A DNA stretch of 64,000 nucleotides from Actinomycetota bacterium (GTDB lineage: Bacteria; Actinomycetota; Actinomycetes; JACCUZ01): the NCBI GenBank assembly GCA_030841035.1, contig JAVEDI010000010.1, forward strand, positions 1 to 64,000, read 5' to 3'. The position numbers and the translations under genes are program-made. Of the stretch, positions 1 to 7,455 are shown one piece after another. Each line of letters starts with the position of its first letter. The first letter of the stretch is position 1. The notes beneath the pieces are model-generated. The model did not search any database, was not told where the DNA came from, and saw nothing but the letters and a program-made list of their open reading frames with translations.

Positions 1-205
1 CATTCTCGACAAGGAGATCGAGCCGCTCGGCCCGGAGGCGCCGCTCGGCCAGGTCACCCGCATCCTGGCGACCTACAACCTCGTCGGCGTGCCTATCGTC
101 GACGACGACGGCCGGCTGATCGGCGCCGTCACGGTCGACGACGTGCTCGACCACATCCTGCCCGACGACTGGCGCGAAGAGCGACGCGAGGTGACCCATG
201 GCTGA
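1..205 (+). CDS. CBS-domain protein, C-terminal end (5' truncated by window)
   Basis: The reading frame is open from base 2 and ends in TGA at 203-205, giving 67 residues. The visible part is the second half of a CBS pair: the segment reading VGVPIVDDDGRLIGAVTVDDV is a typical CBS beta-strand/helix unit. In other actinobacteria the gene just before a DUF1003 gene usually encodes an MgtE N-domain plus CBS protein, so a role in magnesium sensing or transport is likely but cannot be shown from this fragment. Its last 8 bases overlap the start of the DUF1003 gene, which implies translational coupling. Confidence 0.75.
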   Translation, partial: ILDKEIEPLGPEAPLGQVTRILATYNLVGVPIVDDDGRLIGAVTVDDVLDHILPDDWREERREVTHG

Positions 206-740
206 ACGCACCAGCGCCCGCGCCAGCAGCGGCCGCCTCGACCAGCCTCGCGAGACGCGGCGCGCGTTGCTGCCGCGGCCGACCGTCTCCCAAGAGACCT
301 TCGGGGTCTGGAGCGAGCAGTTCGCCAGGTTCATGGGCACGGCGAACTTCCTCATCGCCATGACGGTGTTCGTCCTCGCGTGGATCGGCTGGAACGTCCT
401 CGGGCCGAAGGAGTACCGCTTCGACCCCTACGCGTTCATCTTCCTCACCTTGATGCTCAGCCTCCAGGCCTCGTATGCCGCGCCGCTGATCCTGCTCGCG
501 CAGAACCGCCAGGCCGACCGCGACCGCGTGCAGTACGAGCAGGACCGGGGTCGCGCGGAGCGCAACATCGCCGACACCGACTACCTCACGCGCGAGCTGG
601 CCGCGCTGCGCATCGCCGTCGGCGACGTCGCCACGCGTGACTTCCTGCGCTCCGAGCTGCGCCAGCTGCTCGAGGAGCTGCAGGACCGGCGCTCGGCTGC
701 CGCCGAGGACGAGGTCGGGCGGGTCAGCCCTCGGGAGTGA
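198..740 (+). CDS. DUF1003 family membrane protein
   Basis: The product is 180 residues. Residues about 50-75 form a hydrophobic segment (NFLIAMTVFVLAWIGWNVLG) and about 85-105 a second (FIFLTLMLSLQASYAAPLIL), followed by the QNRQADRDRVQ stretch and a charged helical tail; this is the DUF1003 layout. Start ATG lies inside the end of the upstream CBS gene, the usual actinobacterial arrangement. Function of the family is unknown; the pairing with CBS/MgtE-like proteins suggests a membrane partner in divalent-cation handling, which is inference. The 3' end overlaps the convergent MarR gene by 17 bases. Confidence 0.85.
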   Translation: MAERTSARASSGRLDQPRETRRALLPRPTVSQETFGVWSEQFARFMGTANFLIAMTVFVLAWIGWNVLGPKEYRFDPYAFIFLTLMLSLQASYAAPLILLAQNRQADRDRVQYEQDRGRAERNIADTDYLTRELAALRIAVGDVATRDFLRSELRQLLEELQDRRSAAAEDEVGRVSPRE

Positions 741-1218
741 ACCGTGCTGCCGGCGTGCGGGCCTGCCTCGGCAGGTCGGAACCGAGGATGGCCGCGCAGA
801 CCTCCCCGAGCGCCTGGACCTGCGCGCCGTCGAGCCGGCCCACGGCGTACCTCTCGACCCCGCGCAGGTGGGTGGACGACGCGCGCCGCAGCCGTTCGTA
901 GCCGAGGTCGGTGAGCACCGCGAAGAGACCACGGGCGTCGTCGTCGCAGGCCTCGCGGCGCACGAGGCCCTCGCGCTCCAACCGGTCGACCAGCCGGGTC
1001 AGCCCGCTGCGCGAGATGAGCACCCGCTGGGCCAGCTCGGTCATCCGCAGCCGGCGCTCGGGTGCCTCCACGAGCTGGACCAGCACGTCGTAGGAGGCCA
1101 GCGGCAGCTGGTGCTCGGAGAGCAGGTCGGCCTCGAGCCGTCGGATGACGACGGCGTGCGCCTGCAGGAAGCAGCGCCAGGCGGTCAGCTGGTCCTCGCT
1201 GAGACGAGCGGCGGTCAT
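724..1218 (-). CDS. MarR-family transcriptional regulator
   Basis: A winged-helix regulator of 164 residues if it starts at the ATG at 1218 (MTAARLSEDQ). A frame extension to 1281 is rich in Pro and Gly and is unlikely to be protein. The core matches MarR: LASYDVLVQLVEAP in the first helices, LRMTELAQRVLISRSGLTRL as helix-turn-helix, then LVDRLEREGLVRREACDDDARG as recognition helix end and wing. It is convergent with DUF1003 and divergent from mrp (87 bases between starts). Ligand and targets are unknown. No obvious inverted repeat was recognised in the short divergent region. Confidence 0.88.
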   Translation of the reverse strand: MTAARLSEDQLTAWRCFLQAHAVVIRRLEADLLSEHQLPLASYDVLVQLVEAPERRLRMTELAQRVLISRSGLTRLVDRLEREGLVRREACDDDARGLFAVLTDLGYERLRRASSTHLRGVERYAVGRLDGAQVQALGEVCAAILGSDLPRQARTPAARFTPEG

Positions 1219-1304
1219 CCTGCGATGGTACGGGGGTGGTCCCCCGGGCGGATGCGCTCCTGGCTGCCGGTCACGTCTCACGCGGCGCGACGTAGCATCG
1301 TCTC

Positions 1305-2450
1305 ATGCCCACCCAGCCCACGAACGAGCAGATCCAGGCCGCGCTGGCCACCGTGAACGACCCGGAGATCCACCGGCCGATCACCGAGCTCGGCATGGTG
1401 AAGTCGGTGGAGACCGGGCCCAGCGGGCACGTGGCAGTGACGGTCTACCTGACCGTCGCGGGCTGTCCGATGCGCGACACCATCACCCGCGAGGTGACGG
1501 CCGCGGTCTCCGCCGTCGAGGGCGTCACCGGGGTGGAGGTGATCCTGGACGTCATGTCGGCCGAGCAGCGTCAGCAGCTGCAGTCGCGCCTGCGCTCCGA
1601 CTCGGGCACGGCCGAGCGGGAGATCCCGTTCGCGAAGCCCTCGTCGCTCACCCGGGTCTACGCGGTGGCGTCGGGCAAGGGCGGCGTCGGCAAGTCGTCG
1701 GTGACCGTCAACCTGGCCGCCGCGATGGCCAGGCGTGGTCTGCAGGTCGGGGTGGTCGACGCGGACATCTACGGGCACTCGGTGCCCCGGATGCTCGGGG
1801 TGTCCGGGCGCCCGACGCAGGTCGAGGACATGATCATGCCGCCGTCCGCCCACGGGGTGAAGGTCATCTCCATCGGCATGTTCGTGGCCAACAACGCGCC
1901 GGTCGTCTGGCGAGGCCCGATGCTGCACCGGGCGCTGCAGCAGTTCCTCGCCGACGTCTACTGGGGCGACCTCGACGTGCTGCTCCTGGACCTGCCGCCG
2001 GGCACCGGGGACATCGCGATCTCGGTGGCCCAGCTGGTGCCCCCGGCCGAGCTGCTGGTCGTCACCACGCCGCAGCAGGCGGCGGCCGAGGTCGCCGAGC
2101 GCGCCGGCACCATCGCCCTGCAGACCCACCAGCAGATCGCCGGCGTGATCGAGAACATGTCGTGGCTGCCGTGCCCGCACTGCGACGAGCGGGTCGAGGT
2201 CTTCGGCAGCGGCGGCGGTCAGCGGGTCGCCGACGGCCTCGCCCTCGCGGTCGGCGCGCCGGTCTCCCTGCTGGGTCAGATACCGATCGACCTGCGGTTG
2301 CGCGAGGGCGGCGACTCGGGCCGCCCGCTGGTGCTCGACGACCCCGCTGCCCCGGCCGCACAGGCACTGGAAGCGGTGGCCGAGCGGCTCGGCGTCCGGG
2401 CGCGCGGCCTGGTGGGCCGGTCGCTGGGGCTGACCCCAGCGGGCCGCTGA
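1305..2450 (+). CDS. mrp: Mrp/NBP35-type Fe-S cluster carrier ATPase (ApbC)
   Basis: A 381-residue P-loop protein. Residues 1-90 are a MIP18/DUF59 domain with VAGCPMRDTI; the deviant Walker A GKGGVGKS lies at 124-131, and the C-terminal part has LPCPHCDERVEVFG with the CxxC that binds a bridging Fe-S cluster in this family. Members carry or load Fe-S clusters onto apoproteins in the cytoplasm. It lies convergent to tatB, as mrp does near sigE-htrA-tatB in mycobacteria. ATG start; the last codons form the left arm of a terminator hairpin. Confidence 0.95.
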   Translation: MPTQPTNEQIQAALATVNDPEIHRPITELGMVKSVETGPSGHVAVTVYLTVAGCPMRDTITREVTAAVSAVEGVTGVEVILDVMSAEQRQQLQSRLRSDSGTAEREIPFAKPSSLTRVYAVASGKGGVGKSSVTVNLAAAMARRGLQVGVVDADIYGHSVPRMLGVSGRPTQVEDMIMPPSAHGVKVISIGMFVANNAPVVWRGPMLHRALQQFLADVYWGDLDVLLLDLPPGTGDIAISVAQLVPPAELLVVTTPQQAAAEVAERAGTIALQTHQQIAGVIENMSWLPCPHCDERVEVFGSGGGQRVADGLALAVGAPVSLLGQIPIDLRLREGGDSGRPLVLDDPAAPAAQALEAVAERLGVRARGLVGRSLGLTPAGR

Positions 2451-2464
2451 CCCCGGGTCAGCGG
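2444..2464. terminator. Bidirectional hairpin between mrp and tatB
   Basis: A 10-bp perfect inverted repeat, CCGCTGACCC / GGGTCAGCGG (2444-2453 and 2455-2464), sits between the two convergent genes. The mrp stop codon TGA (2448-2450) is inside the left arm. There is no T-run, as is common for high-GC actinobacterial terminators. Confidence 0.6.
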
Positions 2465-2477
2465 AGGCGCAGCGCGC

Positions 2478-2834
2478 TCAGGTCGTCTCGGGGTCGTACG
2501 GCGCGGGCCGCGGGCGCTCGCCGGACGCGTCACGGGAGGGCGCGGTGCCCGTGCCGTTGGCCCGGGCCGGTGTGTCGTCGTCGAGGTTGAGATCGAGGCC
2601 GTCGAGGACGTGCTTGCGGACCAGCGCCCGCGGGTTGATGTCGCGCAGTGCGAGCCCGTCGAGCTCCGGCCCGAGCCCCTGGGTGACCTCCTCGCGCGCC
2701 TCGTTGGCCATCCGGCGGACCTGGCGGACGAACCGCGCCGCGTCGGCGGCGTAGCCGGGCAGCTTGTCGGGCCCGAGCACCACCAGCGCCACCACCGCGA
2801 GGGCGAGCAGCTCGCCAGCACCGATGTCCAGCAC
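2478..2834 (-). CDS. tatB: Sec-independent (Tat) translocase subunit TatB
   Basis: 118 residues. The N-terminus MLDIGAGELLALAVVALVVLGPDKLP is one short transmembrane helix ending in the invariant GP of Tat hairpin proteins, followed by an amphipathic helix (FVRQVRRMANEAREEV) and a disordered charged tail; length and position fit TatB rather than TatA. It forms part of the twin-arginine export channel in the membrane. It starts 3 bases after the htrA stop, so it is almost certainly the last gene of the sigE-htrA operon, the same order as in mycobacteria. Confidence 0.93.
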   Translation of the reverse strand: MLDIGAGELLALAVVALVVLGPDKLPGYAADAARFVRQVRRMANEAREEVTQGLGPELDGLALRDINPRALVRKHVLDGLDLNLDDDTPARANGTGTAPSRDASGERPRPAPYDPETT

Positions 2835-2837
2835 GCG

Positions 2838-4172
2838 CTAGCCCTTCGTCGCTCCCAGAGTGACGCGGAAGGTCCGGTCGTGACCGCTGCGTCTGACTGT
2901 CAGGGTAACCGTGTCACCGGGCCGGTGGCTGCGGATAGCGACGATCAGCTCGGCACTGCCCGCGACGTTCGCGCCGTCGATGGCCGTGATCACGTCGCCC
3001 GGCCGCAGGCCAGCCCGGTCCGCCGGCCCGCCGGCGACCAGCGGTGGGGTTCCGTCGTCGGCCGCCTTGGCCGCGATGCGCGCGCCGGGGCCGTCGAAGG
3101 AGCCGTCGAGGCTCGCGCCGATGATCGGGAACTGCGCCTCGCCGTTGTTGATCAGCTGCTCGACCGTACGTCGGGCCTGGTTGATCGGTATCGCGAAGCC
3201 GACCCCGATGTTGCCGCTCTCGCCGCCGAGGACGCTGCCGACCGTGGCGATCGCCGAGTTGACGCCGATGACCTCGCCGTCGAGGTCGACCAGCGGGCCG
3301 CCGGAGTTGCCCGGGTTGATGGCCGCGTCGGTCTGCACGGCGTTGATGTAGGAGCTGTCGCCCTCGGCCCGCTCACCGGCGGTCACCGGCCGGTTCTTGG
3401 CGCTGATGATGCCGGTGGTGACGGTGCCCGAGAGCCCGAGCGGCGACCCGATCGCGATCACGGGGTCGCCCACGACGACGCTGTCGGAGTTGCCGAGCGG
3501 CAGCGCGACGAGGTTCGACGCGCGGACACGCAGCACGGCCAGGTCGTAGCTCGGTGACCTGCCGACCACCGTCGCCGTCGTGGTCTTGCCACTGGCGAAC
3601 GAGACGTCGACGCCCCCCTGGGCGCCGGAGACCACGTGGTTGTTGGTGACGATCAGGCCCTTCTCGTCCAGGACGAACCCGGAGCCGGTGGCCTCGCCCT
3701 GGGCCGTCGAGACCTTGATCTGCACGACGCTGGGCAGCACCGCCGCGGCGACGGACGCGATGCTGCCCTCGGGACGCTGCACCGAGCGTGCGGGTGCCGC
3801 TCCGAGATCCGCGCCGTCGATGGTCACCGACCTGTCGGCGTGGCGGGCGAGCAGGTAGCCCGCCACCCCGCCGGCCGCCCCCGCGAGCAGGACCAGCACG
3901 ACCAGCCCGGCGAGCACCGCGGCGACCCGCGAGCGCGGTCCCCGCGGGCGTGGCCCGCCCCCGATGGTGTCACCGTCCTCGTCCGGGGGCGCCCAGAGAT
4001 CGTGGTGCTCGGTCGTGGCCTCGCTCGGCGCTGCCTCGCCCCAGCTGGGCGCCGGTGCCGCAGCGCCGGAGCCGGCGCCGAACGCGGGGGTGTCCCACGT
4101 GTCGCCGGACGGACGCGACCACCAGGGCGTCTCCTCCGGCGGCCGGGCGTCGTCCTGGGGCTGATCGGTCAT
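2838..4172 (-). CDS. htrA: HtrA/DegP-like membrane serine protease (S1C) with PDZ domain
   Basis: 444 residues. Residues 1-80 are an acidic, Pro-rich cytoplasmic arm; about 82-108 is a transmembrane helix (VAAVLAGLVVLVLLAGAA). The trypsin-like domain carries the triad H179 (VTNNHVV), D210 (SYDLAVL) and S290 (NPGNSGGPL). A PDZ domain follows (GPADRAGLRPGDVITAIDG). The protease domain faces outside the membrane and degrades or refolds misfolded exported proteins. It lies 49 bases downstream of the rseB-like gene in the sigE operon, so transcription is probably driven from the sigE promoter under envelope stress. ATG start at 4172. Confidence 0.94.
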   Translation of the reverse strand: MTDQPQDDARPPEETPWWSRPSGDTWDTPAFGAGSGAAAPAPSWGEAAPSEATTEHHDLWAPPDEDGDTIGGGPRPRGPRSRVAAVLAGLVVLVLLAGAAGGVAGYLLARHADRSVTIDGADLGAAPARSVQRPEGSIASVAAAVLPSVVQIKVSTAQGEATGSGFVLDEKGLIVTNNHVVSGAQGGVDVSFASGKTTTATVVGRSPSYDLAVLRVRASNLVALPLGNSDSVVVGDPVIAIGSPLGLSGTVTTGIISAKNRPVTAGERAEGDSSYINAVQTDAAINPGNSGGPLVDLDGEVIGVNSAIATVGSVLGGESGNIGVGFAIPINQARRTVEQLINNGEAQFPIIGASLDGSFDGPGARIAAKAADDGTPPLVAGGPADRAGLRPGDVITAIDGANVAGSAELIVAIRSHRPGDTVTLTVRRSGHDRTFRVTLGATKG

Positions 4173-4221
4173 GCGCCTCCGTCCCTGCTCACTGGTGCGT
4201 CCTGCGTGCGTGCTGCTGCCC

Positions 4222-5358
4222 TCAGCCGAACGGGTTGAACCACGACGCGACCCGGTCGAGCCCCCGGCCCAGCCGGTGCCAGGTGCCGCGGCCCCCCGGC
4301 GGGCGCGGCAGGGCTGCCACGACGTCCCCGACAGTACGCGCCGACGCGTCGGCCACCACCGTGAAGACGGTGCCGTCCGCCGACCAGACCAGCCGTTGCG
4401 GTACGCCGTCGCGGACGTAGACGTCGCGTCCGCGCACCGAGGCCAGCCGGTAGCCCACCAGGTGCGAGGACTCCAGCCGACCGCGCTGCTCGAACACCGA
4501 CACGGAGGCGAGCCCGTCGCTGTAGGACAGGTGCACGATGTCGTCGTAGTCGCCGGCCCCGCGGCGCGCGTCCACCAGCTGGAGGCTGGTGTCCAGCCAC
4601 TCGGGACAGTTCCAGCCCCGGTGGCGCAGCTGCGTCAGGGTTGCGGCGTCCAGCGAGTCGGGCCAGGCGTCGGGCCGCGACCAGTGAGCACGGTCGGCGT
4701 ACTCCCGCTGCCCGTAGTTGCGACCCTTGTCCGCGGTGACGGCCGCGGCCCCCACGGCCACCTCGACGAAGGCGCTCGCCCTGGTCACGCGGCCACGCTC
4801 GTCGTAGACCTCGCGACGCAGCATGAGCCCGGTGGCGCGGTCGATCCAGAACTGGGCGGCAGGGCGCCTGGCTCCCGGCCGGGTGACGACCACGACGTCG
4901 GCGGTCCGACCGGCGACGGCGCTCAGCTCGCCGAGCCCGATGTCGTAGTGCTCGCCCAGCATGCTCAGGGTGGTGGTGCTGCCGCTCAGCAGCGACGGCT
5001 CGGCGACGTCGGACTTCAGGTACGTCGTCCCCGCCGGGGCCGTCGGTGTGCCGCGGGTGCTGACCGTCGTTCCCTGGCCGGGCTCGTGGGTCACGTCCGC
5101 GACCAGCCCGGTCGACCCTTGCGCGGTCCAGGCCGAGACGAACTGCACCCCCCGGTAGGTGACGTACCGCGGCGCCTCGGAGGCCTTCTCCAGCAGGCGC
5201 ACGGCGCTGGGGTCGGCCTGGGGGGCACCGGCCCCGGGTGCGGCGGCGGGGAGCTCGCGCAGCAGCGTGGGGGCCGAACCGGGCAGCAGCACCAGGCCGG
5301 CGAGCGCCAGGGGTCCGAGGATGGCGAGGTGCCCGCCGGTCGCGACGAGCCGTCTCAC
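4222..5358 (-). CDS. RseB/MucB-like regulator of the sigma-E pathway
   Basis: 378 residues starting at GTG 5358, which overlaps the anti-sigma stop as GTGA. An N-terminal hydrophobic segment (LAILGPLALAGLVLLPGSAPTLL) anchors or exports it. The body, with QFWIDRATGLMLRREVYDERG, resembles the LolA/LppX-like fold of MucB/RseB N-terminal domains; a smaller C-terminal domain follows. RseB proteins bind the anti-sigma factor outside the membrane and modulate its cleavage. In mycobacteria htrA follows rseA directly, so the extra gene is a feature shared with other actinomycetes. Family assignment rests on layout and locus more than on strong motifs. Confidence 0.72.
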   Translation of the reverse strand: MRRLVATGGHLAILGPLALAGLVLLPGSAPTLLRELPAAAPGAGAPQADPSAVRLLEKASEAPRYVTYRGVQFVSAWTAQGSTGLVADVTHEPGQGTTVSTRGTPTAPAGTTYLKSDVAEPSLLSGSTTTLSMLGEHYDIGLGELSAVAGRTADVVVVTRPGARRPAAQFWIDRATGLMLRREVYDERGRVTRASAFVEVAVGAAAVTADKGRNYGQREYADRAHWSRPDAWPDSLDAATLTQLRHRGWNCPEWLDTSLQLVDARRGAGDYDDIVHLSYSDGLASVSVFEQRGRLESSHLVGYRLASVRGRDVYVRDGVPQRLVWSADGTVFTVVADASARTVGDVVAALPRPPGGRGTWHRLGRGLDRVASWFNPFG

Positions 5359-5936
5359 CGGCCCGAGGCCCCCGGCACCGTCAGGCCGCCGAAGGATGCG
5401 GTCACGGCGGTGAACGCCGGGTCGCCGAGCGGCAGGCCGCCGGTGGTGGCCGCGTGCTCGACCGACAGCTCGGCGGCCGGCGGCACGACGGGGACCCCGG
5501 GCTCGGCGGCTTCGCCGCCGGCGACGAAGGCCGTCCCGAGCAGGAGGGCCGCGACCGAGAGGGCACCGGCCGTGGCGACGCGGGTCCGGGTGGCGCGGGT
5601 GGCACGGCCGGCCGAGGGCCGACGGCTGTCCCGGCGGCGCGCGAAGGGCCCACGGCCGGGCGGAGGGAGGGTGGGGACCACGGGACCGAGGGGCATCGCA
5701 CGGGCGCGGGGGGCCACCGGGTCGCCGGGCTCACCGAGCTGGGTGAGGGCGCCGAGCAGCGCGGCCGACGGGGCCGGCGTGGCGGTCCCGCTCAGCAGCG
5801 CCTTGACGGCCCGTTCCGCGTCGAGCGCCTCCCGGCAGGTCGGGCAGTGCGCCACATGGGCGAGGGCGCGGTCACGGGCCTCGTGACCGAGCTGGCCGTC
5901 GACCAGTGCCGAGACGCGCGGGCCGAGGTGGCTCAC
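5355..5936 (-). CDS. rseA: Zinc-finger anti-sigma factor (RseA-like, zf-HC2)
   Basis: 193 residues from GTG 5936; this start overlaps the sigma factor stop as GTGA. The ZAS motif H27-x3-C31-x2-C34 (HVAHCPTC) binds zinc and holds the sigma factor. Further on come Pro/Arg-rich sequence and a transmembrane-like segment ([18 protein letters not shown], about residues 130-150), then a short outside tail, so it is a membrane anti-sigma factor. Being coupled to sigE on one side and to the RseB-like gene on the other fits a sigma/anti-sigma/modulator module. The frame stays open far upstream, but that part overlaps sigE and is not used. Confidence 0.9.
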   Translation of the reverse strand: MSHLGPRVSALVDGQLGHEARDRALAHVAHCPTCREALDAERAVKALLSGTATPAPSAALLGALTQLGEPGDPVAPRARAMPLGPVVPTLPPPGRGPFARRRDSRRPSAGRATRATRTRVATAGALSVAALLLGTAFVAGGEAAEPGVPVVPPAAELSVEHAATTGGLPLGDPAFTAVTASFGGLTVPGASGR

Positions 5937-6604
5937 GGCGTGACCTCCCCGGTCGGGCCGGGATGCCCCGGCTGGTCCTGGGCCACGGGCCGGCGGGGGG
6001 CGCGGTGCTCCAGGGCCGCGCGCAGCTGCGCGCGGCCGCGGTGGATGCGGCTGCGCACGGTGCCCAGCTTGATGCCGAGCGTGGCCGCGATCTCCTCGTA
6101 GGACAGGCCCTCGATGTCGCACAGGACCACAGCGGCCCGGAAGTCCGGAGCGAGCGCGTCCAGGGCTGCCTGCACGTCGCCGTCCAGGGTGCGGTCGTCG
6201 AAGGCCTGGGCCGGCGTCGGCTCGCGGCCCGCCAGCCGGTCGCCGGCGTCCTCGGCGAGCGCGTCGAAGCGGATGCGCTGCTTGCGGCGGACCTGGTCGA
6301 GGAACAGGTTGGTCGTGATGCGGTGCAGCCAGCCCTCGAACGTGCCTGGCGTGTAGGTCGACAGCGACCGGAAGACGCGCACGAAGACGTCCTGGGTGAG
6401 GTCCTCGGCGTCGTAGGGGTTGCCGGTCAGGCGATAGGCCAGCCGGTAGACCCGGCCCGAGTGCGTGCGGACGACCTCGTCCCAGCTGGGCGGTGTCCAG
6501 TCCAGGGCCGCGGCCGGCTCGGTGCGCCCCGGCGTCGGGTCCGGCACCGCGGCACCTCCTCGGGGTCGTGGACCGGTGAGGTCGAGAACAGCGACAGCAC
6601 CCAT
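5933..6604 (-). CDS. sigE: ECF RNA polymerase sigma factor, SigE type
   Basis: 223 residues from ATG 6604, chosen because GAAAGGAAG lies at the right distance upstream; the open frame to 6805 would run through the promoter. Region 2 is visible as [20 protein letters not shown] with VFVRVFRSL and the [14 protein letters not shown] helix; region 4 as [20 protein letters not shown]. It directs polymerase to envelope-stress genes. It heads the operon sigE-rseA-rseB-htrA-tatB, with GTGA coupling to its antagonist, and faces an O-methyltransferase gene as in mycobacteria. Confidence 0.94.
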   Translation of the reverse strand: MGAVAVLDLTGPRPRGGAAVPDPTPGRTEPAAALDWTPPSWDEVVRTHSGRVYRLAYRLTGNPYDAEDLTQDVFVRVFRSLSTYTPGTFEGWLHRITTNLFLDQVRRKQRIRFDALAEDAGDRLAGREPTPAQAFDDRTLDGDVQAALDALAPDFRAAVVLCDIEGLSYEEIAATLGIKLGTVRSRIHRGRAQLRAALEHRAPRRPVAQDQPGHPGPTGEVTP

Positions 6605-6660
6605 GGTGCCTTGACTTCCTTTCTCTGCCCAACCCGGGCTTCGTGCGCGGTGTTCCCCCA

Positions 6661-6687
6661 CAACGAGGCCGGCGCCCCCCGGGTTCC
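6661..6687 (-). promoter_or_regulatory. Candidate ECF (SigE-type) promoter of the sigE operon
   Basis: On the minus strand a -35 element GGAACC (6687-6682) is followed, after exactly 16 bases, by CGTTG (6665-6661). GGAAC-N16-CGTT is the classic ECF sigma pattern. It lies about 57 bases ahead of the sigE start codon, so sigE is probably autoregulated. Confidence 0.65.
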
Positions 6688-6745
6688 GGGGCGACCCTCG
6701 ACCCGCCGCCCCTCCCGGTCGCGGCGACGGTCCGGTGGCCCGACG

Positions 6746-6759
6746 GAGCCGATAGGCTC
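6746..6759. promoter_or_regulatory. Small dyad in the sigE / O-methyltransferase divergent region
   Basis: GAGCC-gata-GGCTC is a perfect 5-bp inverted repeat with a 4-base centre. It contains a TAGGCT that could be the -10 of the rightward gene. It may be an operator or only chance in GC-rich DNA. Confidence 0.3.
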
Positions 6760-6777
6760 GATCGACCCAGCGGCGTG

Positions 6778-7455
6778 ATGCGCCGTCATGGCCGTACTGG
6801 ACCACCGGAGGCAGCCATCAGCGGGAACCTGCAGGCCAGTTGGGACTACGCCGAGGACTTCATCGCCGAGGACGAGGTGCTGACCACGGCCCGCGCCAAG
6901 GGCGAGGAGCTGGGCTGCGTCCCCGTCCTGCCCGGCGCGGGGTCCGCGCTGCGGCTGCTCGCCGCGTCGGTGGGGGCGCGTGCCGTCGTCGAGGTCGGCA
7001 CGGGCGCAGGCGTGGGCTCGGTCTACCTGCTGCGCGGCATGCGCCCGGACGGCGTCCTGACCACCATCGACGTGGAGCCCGAGCACCACCGCGCCGCCCG
7101 CGAGACGCTCACCGAGGCCGGTGTCGCGGCCAACCGGGTGCGGCTGATCTCCGGACGCGCCCTCGACGTGCTGCCGCGGCTGACCGACGCGGCCTACGAC
7201 CTGGTCTTCTGCGACGCCGACAAGCAGGAGTACGCCGGCTACCTCGAGCAGGCGCTGCGCCTGCTCAAGCCCGGTGGTGTGGTCGTCTTCGACAACGCGC
7301 TGTGGCACGGCCGGGTCGCCGATGCCACCCAGCGCGACGAGCAGACCACGGCGATCCGCGAGCTGGGTCGACTGGTCCGCGGTGACGAGCGGCTGGTGAG
7401 CGCCCTGCTCGCCGCCGGTGACGGGCTGCTGGCCGCCGTCAAGCGAGCCGACTGA
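6778..7455 (+). CDS. SAM-dependent O-methyltransferase (Rv1220c-like)
   Basis: 225 residues from ATG 6778. SAM-binding motif I is [19 protein letters not shown], followed by [11 protein letters not shown] and the later [14 protein letters not shown] and [16 protein letters not shown] segments, all typical of the catechol/caffeoyl-CoA O-methyltransferase family that uses a divalent metal. Substrate unknown. Homologues usually begin around TGN(R/L)xxSW; here that sequence is reached only after 13 residues, and a perfect GGAGG at 6807-6811 stands 5 bases before an in-frame ATC at 6817. Translation may therefore start at ATC. The 3' end overlaps convergent pepA by 17 bases. Confidence 0.88.
   Translation: MRRHGRTGPPEAAISGNLQASWDYAEDFIAEDEVLTTARAKGEELGCVPVLPGAGSALRLLAASVGARAVVEVGTGAGVGSVYLLRGMRPDGVLTTIDVEPEHHRAARETLTEAGVAANRVRLISGRALDVLPRLTDAAYDLVFCDADKQEYAGYLEQALRLLKPGGVVVFDNALWHGRVADATQRDEQTTAIRELGRLVRGDERLVSALLAAGDGLLAAVKRAD

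Noticed and set aside
724-1281. MarR protein starting at 1281
   Set aside because: The added 21 residues are Pro/Gly/Arg-rich and unlike the family; ATG 1218 gives the standard length.
5937-6632. Extending the anti-sigma frame upstream of GTG 5936
   Set aside because: The upstream part is the shifted frame of the sigma factor; the GTGA overlap and the ZAS motif position support the short form.
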